This document shows positions 1 to 12,265 of a stretch of DNA of 64,000 nt, one piece after another (position 1 is the first letter of the stretch; each line of letters begins with the position of its first letter). Source of the DNA: Phoronis australis (taxonomy: Eukaryota > Phoronida > Phoronidae); NCBI GenBank assembly GCA_002633005.1, contig NMRA01000829.1, forward strand, positions 2,083 through 66,082, read 5' to 3'. The notes below the pieces were generated by a model. It ran no database searches and was not told where the DNA came from. It saw only the letters and a list, made by a program, of their open reading frames with translations. The translations under genes were made by a program, and so were the position numbers.

Positions 1-2626
1 ATTTTAATTAATTACACCTTGAATGCCGTTTCATGCAGTTACATTGTTCATTAACTATTCAGTATACAATGACATTTACGAAAAATGCGATAAACTACTC
101 CAAGAGGCTATCCGAAATTTGCAGATAAAAGTTTCTGATAGGCAAAAAAATGGGCAAACATCTATCACGTAGATTTGAAATGTGCTGTGGATAGCTGGTT
201 ACATTGGTAGTAACGTAGGACTTAACAAAAAAGTTTTGAACTAAAATCTTTTCTTTAGAAAGTGAAAGTTTGTGATCCTGATACATGTATAGTGTACGTT
301 ACCGTAAAAAAGAGACATTGGGACATATTGTTATGACACTAAAGAAAATGAACTCTGGAAAATAACGATATTCATGAAAAGAGACAATCGAACACCTGGA
401 GCCCGTTCCAACAAAACTGATTTAGCTAAGGCAAATCTTAAATTTTTGTAAATTTTAAAATAAAATTTAAATTTGTCTCAAAACCAATTCAAGAAAGAGA
501 TCTTAAGTTTGACTTAAGTGTTTGACATAAGTTTTCTCTTAATTTTGACTTACTTACCGAATGTGGAAACTTCAAGGTTTAGAAGTTAAGACAAATATTA
601 AACTTAAGTCAAAAAAGAACTAGAGTCAGTTTCTGTTGCATAGTTGTCACGGTCAACATTCAAGGAAGAAAAACAGAAGAACTGGGACATCTGTTTCTAA
701 GCCAAAACATAAGGACGAAATATTAGCAAGGACAAAATACGTATCGATAGCGATATCTGGAGACGCAACACTCAAAAATGCAGAGCGTTTTTTGTTGTAT
801 GTACACTGGATTGGGAAGCTGAAGGCTCAGCATGAAACGTCACGTTCTTTTCTTTTTAGACGAGCGGGAAAATATGGCTATGTCACGTGGGATATTACTA
901 TAGTACAACGTCAGTTTGGCCGTGCTTCAAAAACCAGTCCGCCAAGAGTGGGCAATTGGCAAATACACTGGACGTTGTAAGCAACACAAAGTATTGGATT
1001 GGGTTTTTTAAAAGGTAGACTTATCGTTTTTTAAAATGTTATTTCCGAGGTATACGTAAGTACTACAAATAGTAAGCTTACCTCTCAAAAATGGAATTGG
1101 CAAAAAACTGCATCTGGGCAACAGGTAAACACTGCACAAATGAATTATAGAAACAATTGAAAACAGTAATAATGTACACACCCGCACACACACACACACG
1201 CACGCACGGAGGCACGCATACACACACGCACACCCACCGACTTAGCTAAGCAATTATGAGTAATTTTTAGGGCCAAAACTTCTTATTTAGACCCAATATA
1301 ACATCTTTCGTAAAATACTTTAATATGATTAAACATCCAAAAATGCCTTGCCGAGAAGCTCCTGGCGTGATAGTTTGTCGAAAGTGGTTTTGCGACTGGA
1401 GCTGAAAAGATATCAGAGGCCAAAGTACTCCCGGTATCCACCCAAAACTACGGATAGGTGGTTATATAGATTGAGCAGTGTAATTGCCGGGTTTGTTGAC
1501 TAATGTTCCCGAGAAATGGCTGATTGTATAGATCAATAGAGTCCCGCTTGATGAACAATTATAGCACAATGAAAACGGAGTATTGATTTAATAACTACAA
1601 CGCTCGATCAAAACTCGGTCGATCAAGCAGCCGAAACTATTCTTAATGTATTCTCTGGCGGCTATTCTTGAGATCGCAAGCAATGCATAGGTCACGTGAG
1701 GGAGATGGCATTCCTGGGCTGGAGTTCAATGGCTACACCTAAAACTCGTTTACAAAATGCACGGCATTGTAGACGTTTTTAAGCCAACCATACGTAATTT
1801 TTTGTACTCCCCCTATTTTGTCCACATCATAGTGCACCGAATCACTTTATCATCCACGGGTTAATATTAATAGTTAATGAGATTAAAAAGGCCAGTTTTC
1901 AGTCATTTCTGTAAGACAGATTTTTACGTCTTAGCCGTTTAATCGGCGATATTTACGTACATGTACATGTACGTCCCAATGAAATGAATGTTTAGGTTTT
2001 TGAAGATTGGTTTTAGAATCATCGTTTTGTAACAAATTTTAAGAAAATTGGATGTTGACGTTCGATATCCAGTTTTTCAATATTTTAATAAAAACCTTTA
2101 AGGTTTTAAGCTATTATCTTTTTCAAGAGAAAAAGTGCGCTAAACTCTCAATTTATGTCTGCCGCTCAGCTGTCTATAGGAAGAGTTCCCTTCTCCAGAT
2201 AATCTAGAACCGGAAATTTGAAGCACGTGCTCCCAATCTGAAATTGAACTTCAAAAGTTTGGTTCCATGAAAGCCGAACGCTCCTCAACCACCAAGCGTC
2301 CGATATGTTTGACCTAACTTTAATGTTTAAAGATCAGTTATTCACAAATAGTTTAGTCTGGAAAGAAAATGGTAGCTCAAATAAAAAACAGCGAATTTGG
2401 CACATGCCACTCGTTGGTGAATGAAAAGACGCTTATAAAAATTATTTCTAAAAAGTTTTAATAGTAATGCAATAGACTCCATTTTAATGACAATAAACAG
2501 TTTGATATTTGAAATTTGTCTTGACCTGTTACCTTGTAAAAGAACTTCATTTTGCTTACTTGCGATGCTGGCTTCCCGTAGTATCAGAAATACAGAAATA
2601 TTAAAACACAAGTTGTCCAACTTATA
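1..2626. other. No gene seen
   Basis: AT-rich sequence with only short open frames. Between about 480 and 620 there is a cluster of short, partly inverted copies of a motif like gacttaag / cttaagtc, related in style to the MITE at 12034. A CA-rich microsatellite lies at 1176-1235. Nothing else is recognisable. Confidence 0.6.
1176..1235. repeat. CA/CG-rich microsatellite
   Basis: An imperfect run of (CA)n and (CG/CA)n dinucleotides. It creates a Cys-rich open frame on the minus strand that is not a gene. Confidence 0.85.
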
Positions 2627-3144
2627 CCCCCGTCACACCAGAGGCGCGGTGCCACTAAGGCTTTGGCCAAGGGATCGCAGTAAGGTACCCAGTGTACGTT
2701 TTCGGTGATTGCACGGCGATTGTACTGCTGACGCACGGCGGTGATGGAGGTGCTTCTGTGGTCCTTGGACGGTACCACTGCGGTCTTGACGGTACATGGT
2801 CGGCGCACCGTAGGGGGCTGGGGGGGGGGTTTATAGCCCCACTTTTTTCAGCGCTAAGTCGCACATGGTCTATAAGCGGTGCACCACAGGGAGCTGAGGG
2901 GTTTTAGCCCCCCACTTTTTTCAGTGCTGCGCCGCCCATGCGGTACCACTGCGATCCCAGTGCGGATTGGCCCAACCCGTGGTGGCACTGCAGAAGTTTT
3001 GTACATGTTAAAATTTTGCGACATGCAAACGCGAAGGTCCGCGCTTTGACTGTTTTCCTCGGTGCTACGGCGATCATGGCGGTGCCAAGGTGGCTTATTC
3101 CGTACAAGCACCGCAGTTGCACAGCACCTCCGGTGTGACGGGGG
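2627..3144. mobile_element. Non-autonomous DNA transposon with terminal inverted repeats
   Basis: The left end reads CCCCCGTCACACCAGAGG, and the right end, reverse-complemented, reads CCCCCGTCACACCGGAGG. The two ends stay similar for about 25 bp. TA dinucleotides flank both sides (2625-2626 and 3145-3146). The interior is GC-rich, unlike its surroundings, and contains internal direct repeats: ccccacttttttcag occurs near 2837 and near 2910, and cggtaccactgcg near 2771 and 2940. There is no transposase, so it depends on one elsewhere. The superfamily is uncertain; TA flanks suggest a Tc1/mariner-like duplication. Confidence 0.8.
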
Positions 3145-3146
3145 TA

Positions 3147-6100
3147 TTTCTACAATAAACAAAAACATGAATGAAAATGATGACCTATTCACTTCCCACA
3201 CTTTTTATTAATTTATTTCCAGATAAGATCGGTAATGCTTAAAAAACCAACATTAAGCATAACACGAGTTCATTGCATTCAAAATGGAGGTGACTTGTCT
3301 AAGATTCTAGCAAATAATCTGGTTTTGCGATGTATACAAAGCGGCAGTGCTGCGTGTGAATAGCAAATAATATTGTTTTGTGATATTTTGTTTTGTGATA
3401 TTTACAAAGGGACAGTGCTGAGAGTGAATATTCATTGTTCAGTACGTGTATGCTGGTGTCCATGGAGATAAAAACAACATCACATTTTAGTTTTTTCTAA
3501 TATCTTATTCCTAAAAATCATAAGTTTCCGGGGAATGGTACTCTGCATTTAACTACCGAGTGTTCAATCGAAACAGGATCCCCCGGTGTAAACCAGACAT
3601 CCCGGTGTCGAAAACAAATTCCTGCACCTTCAAACCAGCTAACCAGACCCAAAAATACGAACCCCTATCCTTAAACAGGAATCCCAGGGGTCCGAAAAGG
3701 AAACACGCTCAATTTTTAAATTTTCGAAGACTCTACAAGTGTTTTCCAGTTATCGGCATTTGTTTGTTGAAAATTGTCAATAATAAAACGTAATTTATGT
3801 TATACTGAGTTCGATATTTGATTTTTATCGATAAAACTCGGTCAACCTGTCTGTGGGCGACTCTCAACATAATCTTTACTGTCAACACGTTGTTATCGCG
3901 GTGAATATTTAGTTAATTTCAGCTTATTCGATAGTTTCTCCAAAATATTTTCAATTATGAAAAGCAAAAATATTATTTGTACTTTTGAGTTCCACAGTTG
4001 ATTAATGCCATTATATATCTTTACAAAACGGACGGCGTTTTAGTGTATGTTGATATACTTCTCGAGAGTACATTAAATCATTTTCTGGAATTTGAAATGG
4101 ATTGCGAGAATTATTCACTCAAAATACATGCACCGTCACCGTTCTTCTACTCGTCATCCTACATTAAAACGGAAATTGGAATTTCTGAATTCAACGCAGC
4201 ATCCACACTCTGCTTTTTTGGTGGATCACTGCAGCGAATTTGTTTTGAAATTCAGTTTGGTGGTATTAAAATACTAAAAAGTTGTAACCAAATGAAAGCA
4301 CTTCGGATAATTTGTTGTTTGACATGTACGTAACCCCGGCGTGGAAGAAGAAGAGTTGATCGAAAATGGGGAAAAGAGACACTGGCCAAAAAGGTGACGT
4401 AATAGTTCATGGTGCCGAAAGGTGACGCAAAAATCGCATCACAACTTTAGCAGTACAATAACAACTGTAAAACGCCAACCAGTCATGAGTTGCCATAGTA
4501 AAACAAAATACCACAACAACTGTTGAAAGTAGGAAGATTTATCATAATGTGAAATTGAAACGTATCATATGAACAGAAAGTGGGTGATGTGTTTCGTATC
4601 CTGTTCGACACCGGAATTCCTGTTTTAAAAGCTGTGTTTCGTGTTTTTCGGGTTGGTAAGCTGTTTTGAAGGTGTGGGATTCTACTTTCGCCTCTGGGAC
4701 ATCTGTTTTATAACAGGTTTCCTGTTTCGGTGAAACACTCTGAAGTAGCGCTCACATCTAAATAATCTTACTGTTGAATAAAATTGGAATTTTGTGATAA
4801 AAATTTTATCAGACAAATCTATGTTATTGAATACCCCGTATAAATTTCAAATATTAAACCTTGTGTTACAACACACTATTACGTACTCAAAGAGGCTTTA
4901 TCGTTTTGCGGCCATAACATAAGTTGGAGATAGCAGTTGAACGGTATAGACGACAGTTTTGACAAGAACCAGGAAACAACAAAATTCATTGCGTTTTGTG
5001 ATATTATTACAAGGCCACCTTCTTCACCATTTTAAATGGTTGTACAATTTATGCGCGCTAAAACACACGTCTGAAAATATACAACGCCTAGGATTTGGCT
5101 GAGCGATAGACTCAGTAGGGTCCGGCTACGTTTGCGAAGGTAGGCCTTACATGTACATGTATCGTGTCCGATTCCGCACTCATCCGAGTTAATTTCTTTA
5201 AAATTACTTTTCTCACAGAGAATGTCCCTACCTGTTGTGTTACTGTGGACGTAATCATTGGTTGGCCATGTATAGTATTGTTTGGATAGTAGTGTGCATT
5301 TGTAATTACTCCCGTACGTTGTACTCCGACTACTTCTTTGGTCACGTGACATTGACTTTTAAATGCGTTTTCCCAAAGTCTAGGCATTTGTTATCGATGA
5401 GCAGCTCACAATACAGGTGTGTTGGTCATTAGCTGATTTTGAATGTAACGATGTTTTTACGATTGCAATTTTTTGTGCTCAACTTCGGTAGTGCCGCACG
5501 AAAGCAATAAACATAAACAGCCGTAAACTCGTTATAATTTATGCGCCTGCAATGTGCCATAACACAACCAACGTATTTTTCAATTGGACAAGGAACTGAC
5601 ATCTTTACATGTTACGTTTACAAAGATCGGTTCCTGGCCCCTGGGTCCAATATCCTGCGAGTATAAATGTCTAGGTTTTACTCTATACATGTCAGGCATT
5701 CGTTAGTTTTCGAGTCGAGCTCCAAGTACACTAGCCTCGTTTACCGAAGGACTGAAATATTTTTCCTCGACCATCTAATGTTTAAATTTTTGCAAGTAAA
5801 TTGAACTCTTCAAAACAGGTAAATTTGCACGCGCATCAAATGCTCTGTTGAAGTTCAAGGACTTTATTCATTTGCCAAATTTGACTTTGATCTGGGAGCA
5901 AACACATATCGATCTTTGTATAATTCAAGCATCCAAGACTTTTTTTTCTTTATCACTGTGTGGGGAACCTGCACTACGTGTTTGGACTGGTCATGAGGAG
6001 TACGGCGTAGTCATGAGCAATTTGATGTAGGAATACAACACCAATCGAACAAAATTGATTTTAAAATGTAGAAAACGATTAGAAAATTTAATTAGACACA

Positions 6101-6800
6101 ATTCTGCCCAATTTCTTAAGAGTCGTGGCAAGCACGTTAGTGTGACCAGCAACGACGGCCCAGTGCTACTCGGTAGTCGTCTGGTGCTGTGAAAAAATCA
6201 GAAATATCGTTGAAAGTTTGCTATAAATTGGTGCATTATGTCGTTAATTTAATACATTTCAGATTGGAAGTAATATTTTATAGTGATGTACATGTGCTGC
6301 AAACGTTTCAGCTAAAAGTGTGTATGGAAAATGCGATTTGGGCAAACAAACGACCGTACGGACTAGCCCGAGTCAACTGTATGGACTCGTCACGAGTAAA
6401 CCTTTGAAATCTGCTCGAACAAGCCAGTGAGCTGGTTAAGAATTAGTCAAATGTTAACCAGAATAGACCGTTTAACCAATAGCTTTCAAAGAGTATAGTC
6501 GCTTAGGTTACTTGAGAAAGATTGGTTGTATTTGCAAATGGTGTGTAAAATGATAACACAGACAAGAAGTGTTAGGCCATCGTGATTGGCCATTTGGGCA
6601 GAGTGAAATTGCTGTAAATGCATTTTACACTTTCTCCGATCAACCAACTGACTTCAACTGCTGTTACTGCTGTGTTGACACAGATCATTTTGTTGAAGTA
6701 ATTGGCCACGGTATCGCAGATCACGGCGATCAAGTACAAACGACTTGATATCTAACATTGCATGAACACAGCGGTTTGGGATGTGTCAGTGTAAAAAATA
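3147..6800. other. No gene seen
   Basis: I found no open frame with recognisable protein content and no structured repeat in this stretch. Open frames around 4000-4330 and 5030-5430 overlap on both strands and look like chance. Confidence 0.55.
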
Positions 6801-6804
6801 TAGG

Positions 6805-6990
6805 CGCATACCATGCGCACAGCCAGACAAAAAATGGGGGTGCTAGAATTTCAGAAAATGTGTACATTTTACTAAGATTCACGGGGTACGTTCAGAGCTA
6901 TGAATTGTGCATTCGCCAAATTTTGGTAGTTACTGCCTCTTGACTTCTACGTTTTCGGAGTTTTTGTTTCTCAGAGACCGATACAAACTT
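6805..6990 (+). repeat. Dispersed repeat 'WGARI' family, copy 1
   Basis: On the plus strand this segment aligns by eye with the minus strand of 19440-19650 and 50600-50800. Shared landmarks, with a few substitutions, are CATGCGCACAGCC, GGGGGTGCTAGAATTT, ACGTTCAGAGCTATGAATTG and TTGTTTCTCAGAGACCG. It is the most diverged of the three copies. Confidence 0.6.
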
Positions 6991-9222
6991 TTACACGGAA
7001 AATTTTTTGAGATTCACCCCATCCATGCGTTTGTAATTGAAAGAATGTATACACAAAATGTGTGGCATTTTGTCACTGAGATTGAAAGGTTTAGTCCCAC
7101 TCAGAAAGCACGTGAACTGCCATTGAAGAATATCAAAGAGATGAGCGGTCCTACATTCCAAATGTGGAAATCGGTGTAATGAGCCTTTCTCGCGCCAAAT
7201 TACCTTGTGGTCTGTCGTATATGACTTTTAAATAGTTCCTCCAGTTTGAAGTCTTTGCAACAGTCGGCCAATTTTGAAGTTTATTGTTGGTCAATTTACG
7301 TGGTTTACGCCGTAGAAACCAACAAATCTAATTTACTTCTGGGAGCTATAGTCTGTGCAGTAAATTGGACAGCAAGTTTTTAGCCGGGAATCCGATTGCA
7401 GAGTCATTTGACATTGTTTATTAGGATACTGGTTTATATTTATAGAACTGAGTTACTTTCTGCAGGTATTGATCCATAATTAGACCACAACAATAGGTTG
7501 AAAACACAACCGGCTCAATGCGAAACCGTACAGTTGCTCATGACGAGTTCGGACAGTCACAGTACGCGAAACTCGAATATGACGAGTCCGTACAGATATT
7601 TTGAGAATAGGTGTCATAAAATGCCACATAACTTTAGCTACAAATTACAAATATCAACTATACTTCTCATGCGCGTTTTCTAGAGTTTCATGGGTCGTGC
7701 TCAAACGCAAAAAATATAAACAACAACAAATGTAAAAAATGACACTTGAGTTTTATCGTTTTGTAAACAACCAGTGAAATCTCTTTAGCATAGTCAGTAT
7801 AAGGGACCGTCCCTATTAATGTAATTAAGGTCACATTCAACGATTACTCCTCCACTGAGTGCATTCCAGCAGTTGCAAAAAGTAACATGTAACAAGGTAA
7901 ACGATCTCATGAAGTGCGCCTTGTTCGGGAATTTTTACCAATTTTGCTCATGAATACGCGGTACTCCTCATGACCAGTTCAAACGCGTAATGCAGGTCCC
8001 CACACCGTGTTTATGTTGCTTTGGGTTAAGAAGATTTTTCATGTCCACGGCTTGAACATTACGTCAAAAACATGATTGTCAAAGATTTTTATTAGTGAAT
8101 TTGCTTCACCTTGCAACGTGTCATAGATGGACATTGTATCAGCGGTTTACTCAATACTTTTATGACGAAATTACTACAGTTGAGCTTGCCCAAACTAAAT
8201 TCTAATCATACTACACATTGACAGCAAGCGAATTGACTGATTTTAAAATTGCAAAATAAGTTTCACGGCAATCCTGTTTCGTGTGCAACAAGTACGTAAC
8301 TGCTAAATCATGATGAACCCAACCCAATGAGTAGGAAAAGTCCGTGAGTATTACAACACGTGACTAATACCCTAAAAAGACGACCAAAAAGCTAGCGACT
8401 TTGCTAGCTCTTGTTCGCCAAGAGCAAAATGGTCATGGATGTGAACGGTTTTAAGTGCCACTTACACTGACGACGGTTTGAGTTACGCCAAAGCTGGTTG
8501 TGTTTTCGCTAGCATTTCGTAGACAGACAACATAGTTTACCGCAAAAGACAAATCTGAGCAGGGGCATTTTTCTTTCCTTGTCCATTTTTATTCTTTTTG
8601 CCCACACAACACAACACACCACACCAAGACACAACAAAGCACGAAACATAATAATAATCTAAGGTTATGCAGGACCCTATAAAAATGACCAAATTCGGCT
8701 AATCTTATAAAACCATATTTCAGAAAAGACTTATTGGATTGATATAACACGTTCATTTCCATGTAGTATGCTTTAAGGACTGGTTTCAAAAAACGCCGTT
8801 AGGACTAGTTTTTAAAATGTTTCACTTTCGCATGGGGGATTATCAAAATAAGAATTTTACGATGTTCATAAAAATTCTTTAAATTTTCATAAACGAAAAC
8901 GAAATGATATCTTAGAAACCTTTATGAAAAAAGACATGGTCACGTGACCAAATTAATAACAGATTGGCAAAAAGTCAAAAATCAAATTCTACAGAGTTTC
9001 TACTTTCAGAAATACTCACTTTTACGGAGTTGAAATATACAGTGTTCTAAATACTTTGTTAACTACACGGACTTGGCGATAAAGTCACGTGATCTGAAAT
9101 GGACGGCACGTAATAACGGGTTACTGAAACGGACATAAGAATGGATTTAAGGGAGAGGGTAGTGTCCACTCTGCTTGGCTGTCAATGTTGAAATCTTAAG
9201 TGATACACTTTGAGGTTTTAAC
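6991..9222. other. No gene seen
   Basis: Short overlapping open frames only. No motif, repeat unit or RNA gene was recognised. Confidence 0.5.
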
Positions 9223-9396
9223 TTATTTTCCGAACTTGGCGGCGATGTCAACCTCAACAAACTCTAAAGCGTTTTTTGAGTCGTTGGTGGCTGCAACCTT
9301 CTCGCTAAGGAACTCATGTCCCATCACAGTAGCAAACGTTTTGTGGCCAATTTTACGGGCTTTAAAGTGTCTTAAATCATTTTTTGTTTTTGGCAG
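9223..9396 (-). CDS. Candidate alternative or unrelated terminal exon (57 aa)
   Basis: After an AG at 9398-9397 (context attcattag, a weak pyrimidine tract) there is a 57-codon open frame ending in TAA. It can follow aminopeptidase exon 7 in phase 0 without a frame break. It encodes a Lys-rich peptide with KIGHKTFATVMGHEFLSEKV and ends DIAAKFGK. It does not resemble the expected M1 continuation (GASVIRML). It could be an alternative last exon giving a truncated enzyme, an exon of another gene, or chance. I do not recognise the peptide. Confidence 0.25.
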   Translation of the reverse strand: MPKTKNDLRHFKARKIGHKTFATVMGHEFLSEKVAATNDSKNALEFVEVDIAAKFGK

Positions 9397-11195
9397 CTAA
9401 TGAATACCGGGAAATGCAGTTTTGAGAAATATTGTGAATTATAAAAACTTGATATATAATAATGATTATCACTTTTCATAGTATGAAGTCATGTAACCTC
9501 GATTTTTTTGTCTGTCACGTTTCTTGAAATAAAAAATTTCTTAAATTACAGAAGTATTTTAAACATGACGAATTTTAAAAACTTTTCTTTTGTAAATTGA
9601 TTTCTTTGGATTGGTCGTTAAGTTAATATCCTATAAAGAGCTCTTGGAAATTGGAGGAATAAAAGCAAGTTTGAGGTAAAAATCAATTTGTAACTTGAAA
9701 TATTTAAACTTGTGAGATTTTGCGCTTGCTTGGTTGAACGTCATATAAGAATAAAAGTTCAACTATCCTTCCCGATTGCTTCAGTGTCAACAAGAAGTTA
9801 CGAGATGTTAGTATTCATGATTAGTGCGAGGTAGCGCGCGTTTTCAAAATTTGTGCAACGGTGACTATTTGTGCCGCAAGAACATGGAAGTTTAAGAAAA
9901 CGAATTTCTTTAGGAACAATACGACCCTTGTCCCTTTTGCAAGCTCGAATCTGAAACCTTAGAACTTTCCGTTGAAAATAGAAATCCATGTGTTCGCAAG
10001 AGGTAACCAAATTCCGTGTTACTAAAAGCGGAATTTTACATTTTGGGAAAATATCCGAACCAGGATATGGTTTCAAATCATTCATTCAACAAATCTCCTG
10101 AAGAAGACTATAACAAACAATGGGAAATTTTAATCCGTCTTTTTGTCGATCGTACTGGCTAGTTTATGTGTACTTGAATATTTTTTCCTTTTTAGGTTCC
10201 ACTACACCGTACGCGGTTCTTTTATTGAATAGGAGGAAATATTGCGAAACGAAATCAACAAACTTAAAATACCGCCCCCCGCAGTACGACAGCCGTCATC
10301 ACAAGATAGGCTTACATACTAAGTGAAATTCTAACATTATTTTTAATCGACCTCGAAGTCATGTCAAACACGATTTTGTCTAGCAACCGCGAAACAGTCA
10401 AACCAGTATATCTTATATGCAACCAATGGTTACTGCAGTCATAAAATATGAGAGTACAAAAAAATTGTAATACTCGTAAACGCTACCTCTTACGTTAGAT
10501 GAATTTCAATGTACGCAGAGTCCCTTAAGTCACAGAACAATCTTCTACAAAATCATGAAACTTCAAATCATGGCAGTGTTAAACGTTTATTAAAATGAAC
10601 AACTTAAACATTTGTCACCGGTTGGAACTAACTGCCACCAAACATCTAACTACTAGTTCATGATTCATTCTATCTATATATTACAATTCAAGGATAACGT
10701 TTAAACATACAGATCAAAGTGCGCAGACGTAATATATTCTAATTACAAAATATCACTGTACTTATGATACATATTATATCTACACATCGCGCAGAAACAC
10801 GCGTTGTTCAGTACTACATAACGTTATTCCTCCAGGTACTGAAATGTCTTCACCACACCTGTAAGACACTCCACTACAGACACCTGACCCGGGGCCGGGA
10901 GACATAAACCAGNACCAATCAAATTTGTTAGCCAGTTGACCCTGCAGAGCCGCTGGAGATATTTGAGTGTACCCAATTAGTTTGACCAAGCAAAGCTATT
11001 ATCAAAATACAGAGGTTTCGTGATAAAAGCCCTGTAGTGGAGGACTATATGTGCCGCGACAGCTGACCAAATCAGCTTGAGATGAAATCACAAAAACTAT
11101 GTGTTCTTTTTAATTTGAGATGTATGAATCGCTCTTGCCTGCAAGCTGAACTACGCTGAAGTTGGTTTGGATTATCTCGTTGTCAAAGAACTTAC
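9397..11195. other. No further exon found
   Basis: This stretch lies downstream of aminopeptidase exon 7 on the minus strand. I examined AG sites followed by GGN codons for the expected Gly-Ala/Ser-Val-Ile-Arg-Met-Leu continuation and found none. There is one ambiguous base at 10913. Confidence 0.5.
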
Positions 11196-11330
11196 TTTGT
11201 AATAGGAAATTTCATCAAACAACTGCGGAATGTCACCAGGGTCCTTGATTGGTGTTGATATTGGATGGGATTCCAGTAAAGCGTCGCGTATGAATACCTG
11301 AAGTACGTCGTCCACAAGGAGAAGGTCAAA
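11196..11330 (-). CDS. M1 aminopeptidase exon 7: catalytic Tyr region
   Basis: This 135-nt, phase 0-0 exon follows the acceptor ttcctgtag. It encodes residues 470-514, including SHPISTPIKDPGDIPQLFD and EISYYK. This matches the family block SHPi..pv..p.ei.e.FD.isY.KGa; the first Tyr of SYYK (512) aligns with the transition-state Tyr. The donor AAA|GTAAGT is consensus, so a further exon starting with Gly-Ala/Ser is expected. I looked for AG followed by a GGN codon and a family-like continuation downstream and did not find one. Confidence 0.92.
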
Positions 11331-11666
11331 CTACAGGAAGAAATTCAAAGATTAGATAAGTCAAATAAATATCGCATTCCACCTGTCTCATTAATTTCAT
11401 TACAGTAAAGTATGGTCTCATTTCAGAGGACACAATACGATTTTTAATAATTTCTAATTTGGAATTTTATTAAAGTCATTTAATGAAGTTGTCTAAAACC
11501 GTGTTTGAAAGCAGAGGCGTGAACAGGGTGAAAAGGTTACACCATTTGGTAACTCGATGGTATATTCGTCAATTTCGGCAGTGTGTTTTCCAATATCGGA
11601 ATACGGTGAAGCAAACACATGGTTGCATACATTTGACCAAGCGACCGCGGCTTGCACTGTACTTAC

Positions 11667-11780
11667 CGAGCCCCAGTTAGGAAAAATATGGTCAGTAGCG
11701 AAGTACATCAATATGCTAGCAAAGGCTTCGTTCAACCAAAGATCGTCCCACCAGGTCATCGTCACTAGGTTGCCAAACCA
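11667..11780 (-). CDS. M1 aminopeptidase exon 6: third zinc ligand
   Basis: This 114-nt, phase 0-0 exon follows the acceptor ttctttccag. It begins [20 protein letters not shown]. The Glu of LWLNEAFA (residue 449) lies exactly 18 residues after HEIAH, satisfying HEXXH-X18-E. It continues with [17 protein letters not shown], the family helix that follows the active site, and ends at the donor TCG|GTAAGT. The zinc site is therefore split over two exons by a 3.1-kb intron. Confidence 0.95.
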
Positions 11781-12033
11781 CTGGAAAGAAATAGCTGTCA
11801 ATCATTCAGATACTTTTTAATTTTTGCACCAATCACAACAAAATGGTGCATGTGGTGTTTGCGCCCGAACATACGTACACACACACGCACATCCGCGATG
11901 TCTGTCACAAATACGTTATGTTCCATGGGCCCTATGCGGTCCTTTGATCGACTGACAGCGAATTCAAAAATGCTCTCTCTGAACCGCTTATATTAATTAA
12001 AAACTCAATAATGCGATTTTAACATAAGCTAGG

Positions 12034-12265
12034 AGTCAGTTTCGTGAAAAGTGACTGAAGACTCAAGTCAGAAATTGATCTTACGCTCCACATAACTATT
12101 TCGGAAGAATGAAACTCTATAAGAATATACACCTACTTGCTGAGATAACTACTTAACGTTATGGCAGATTGTGGTGTTTTCATAAGTATTTGACTAAACC
12201 TTTTTGAGCAACTGAGGAAAAGAAAAAACAAATTTCTGTCTTAAGTCACATTCATGAAATGGACC
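12034..12265. mobile_element. MITE-like inverted-repeat unit
   Basis: The left end contains GTTTCGTGAAAAGTGACT and GAAGAC...CAGAAAT. The right end, reverse-complemented, contains CATTTCATGAATGTGACTTA and AGACAGAAATT. The arms are imperfect, about 40 bp long. A related left end recurs at 57384-57422. No clear target duplication is visible. Confidence 0.5.

Noticed and set aside
10780-10989. 69-codon minus frame just after exon 7 as exon 8
   Set aside because: It lacks the expected Gly-Ala/Ser-Val-Ile-Arg-Met-Leu sequence and any family similarity, and contains an ambiguous base.
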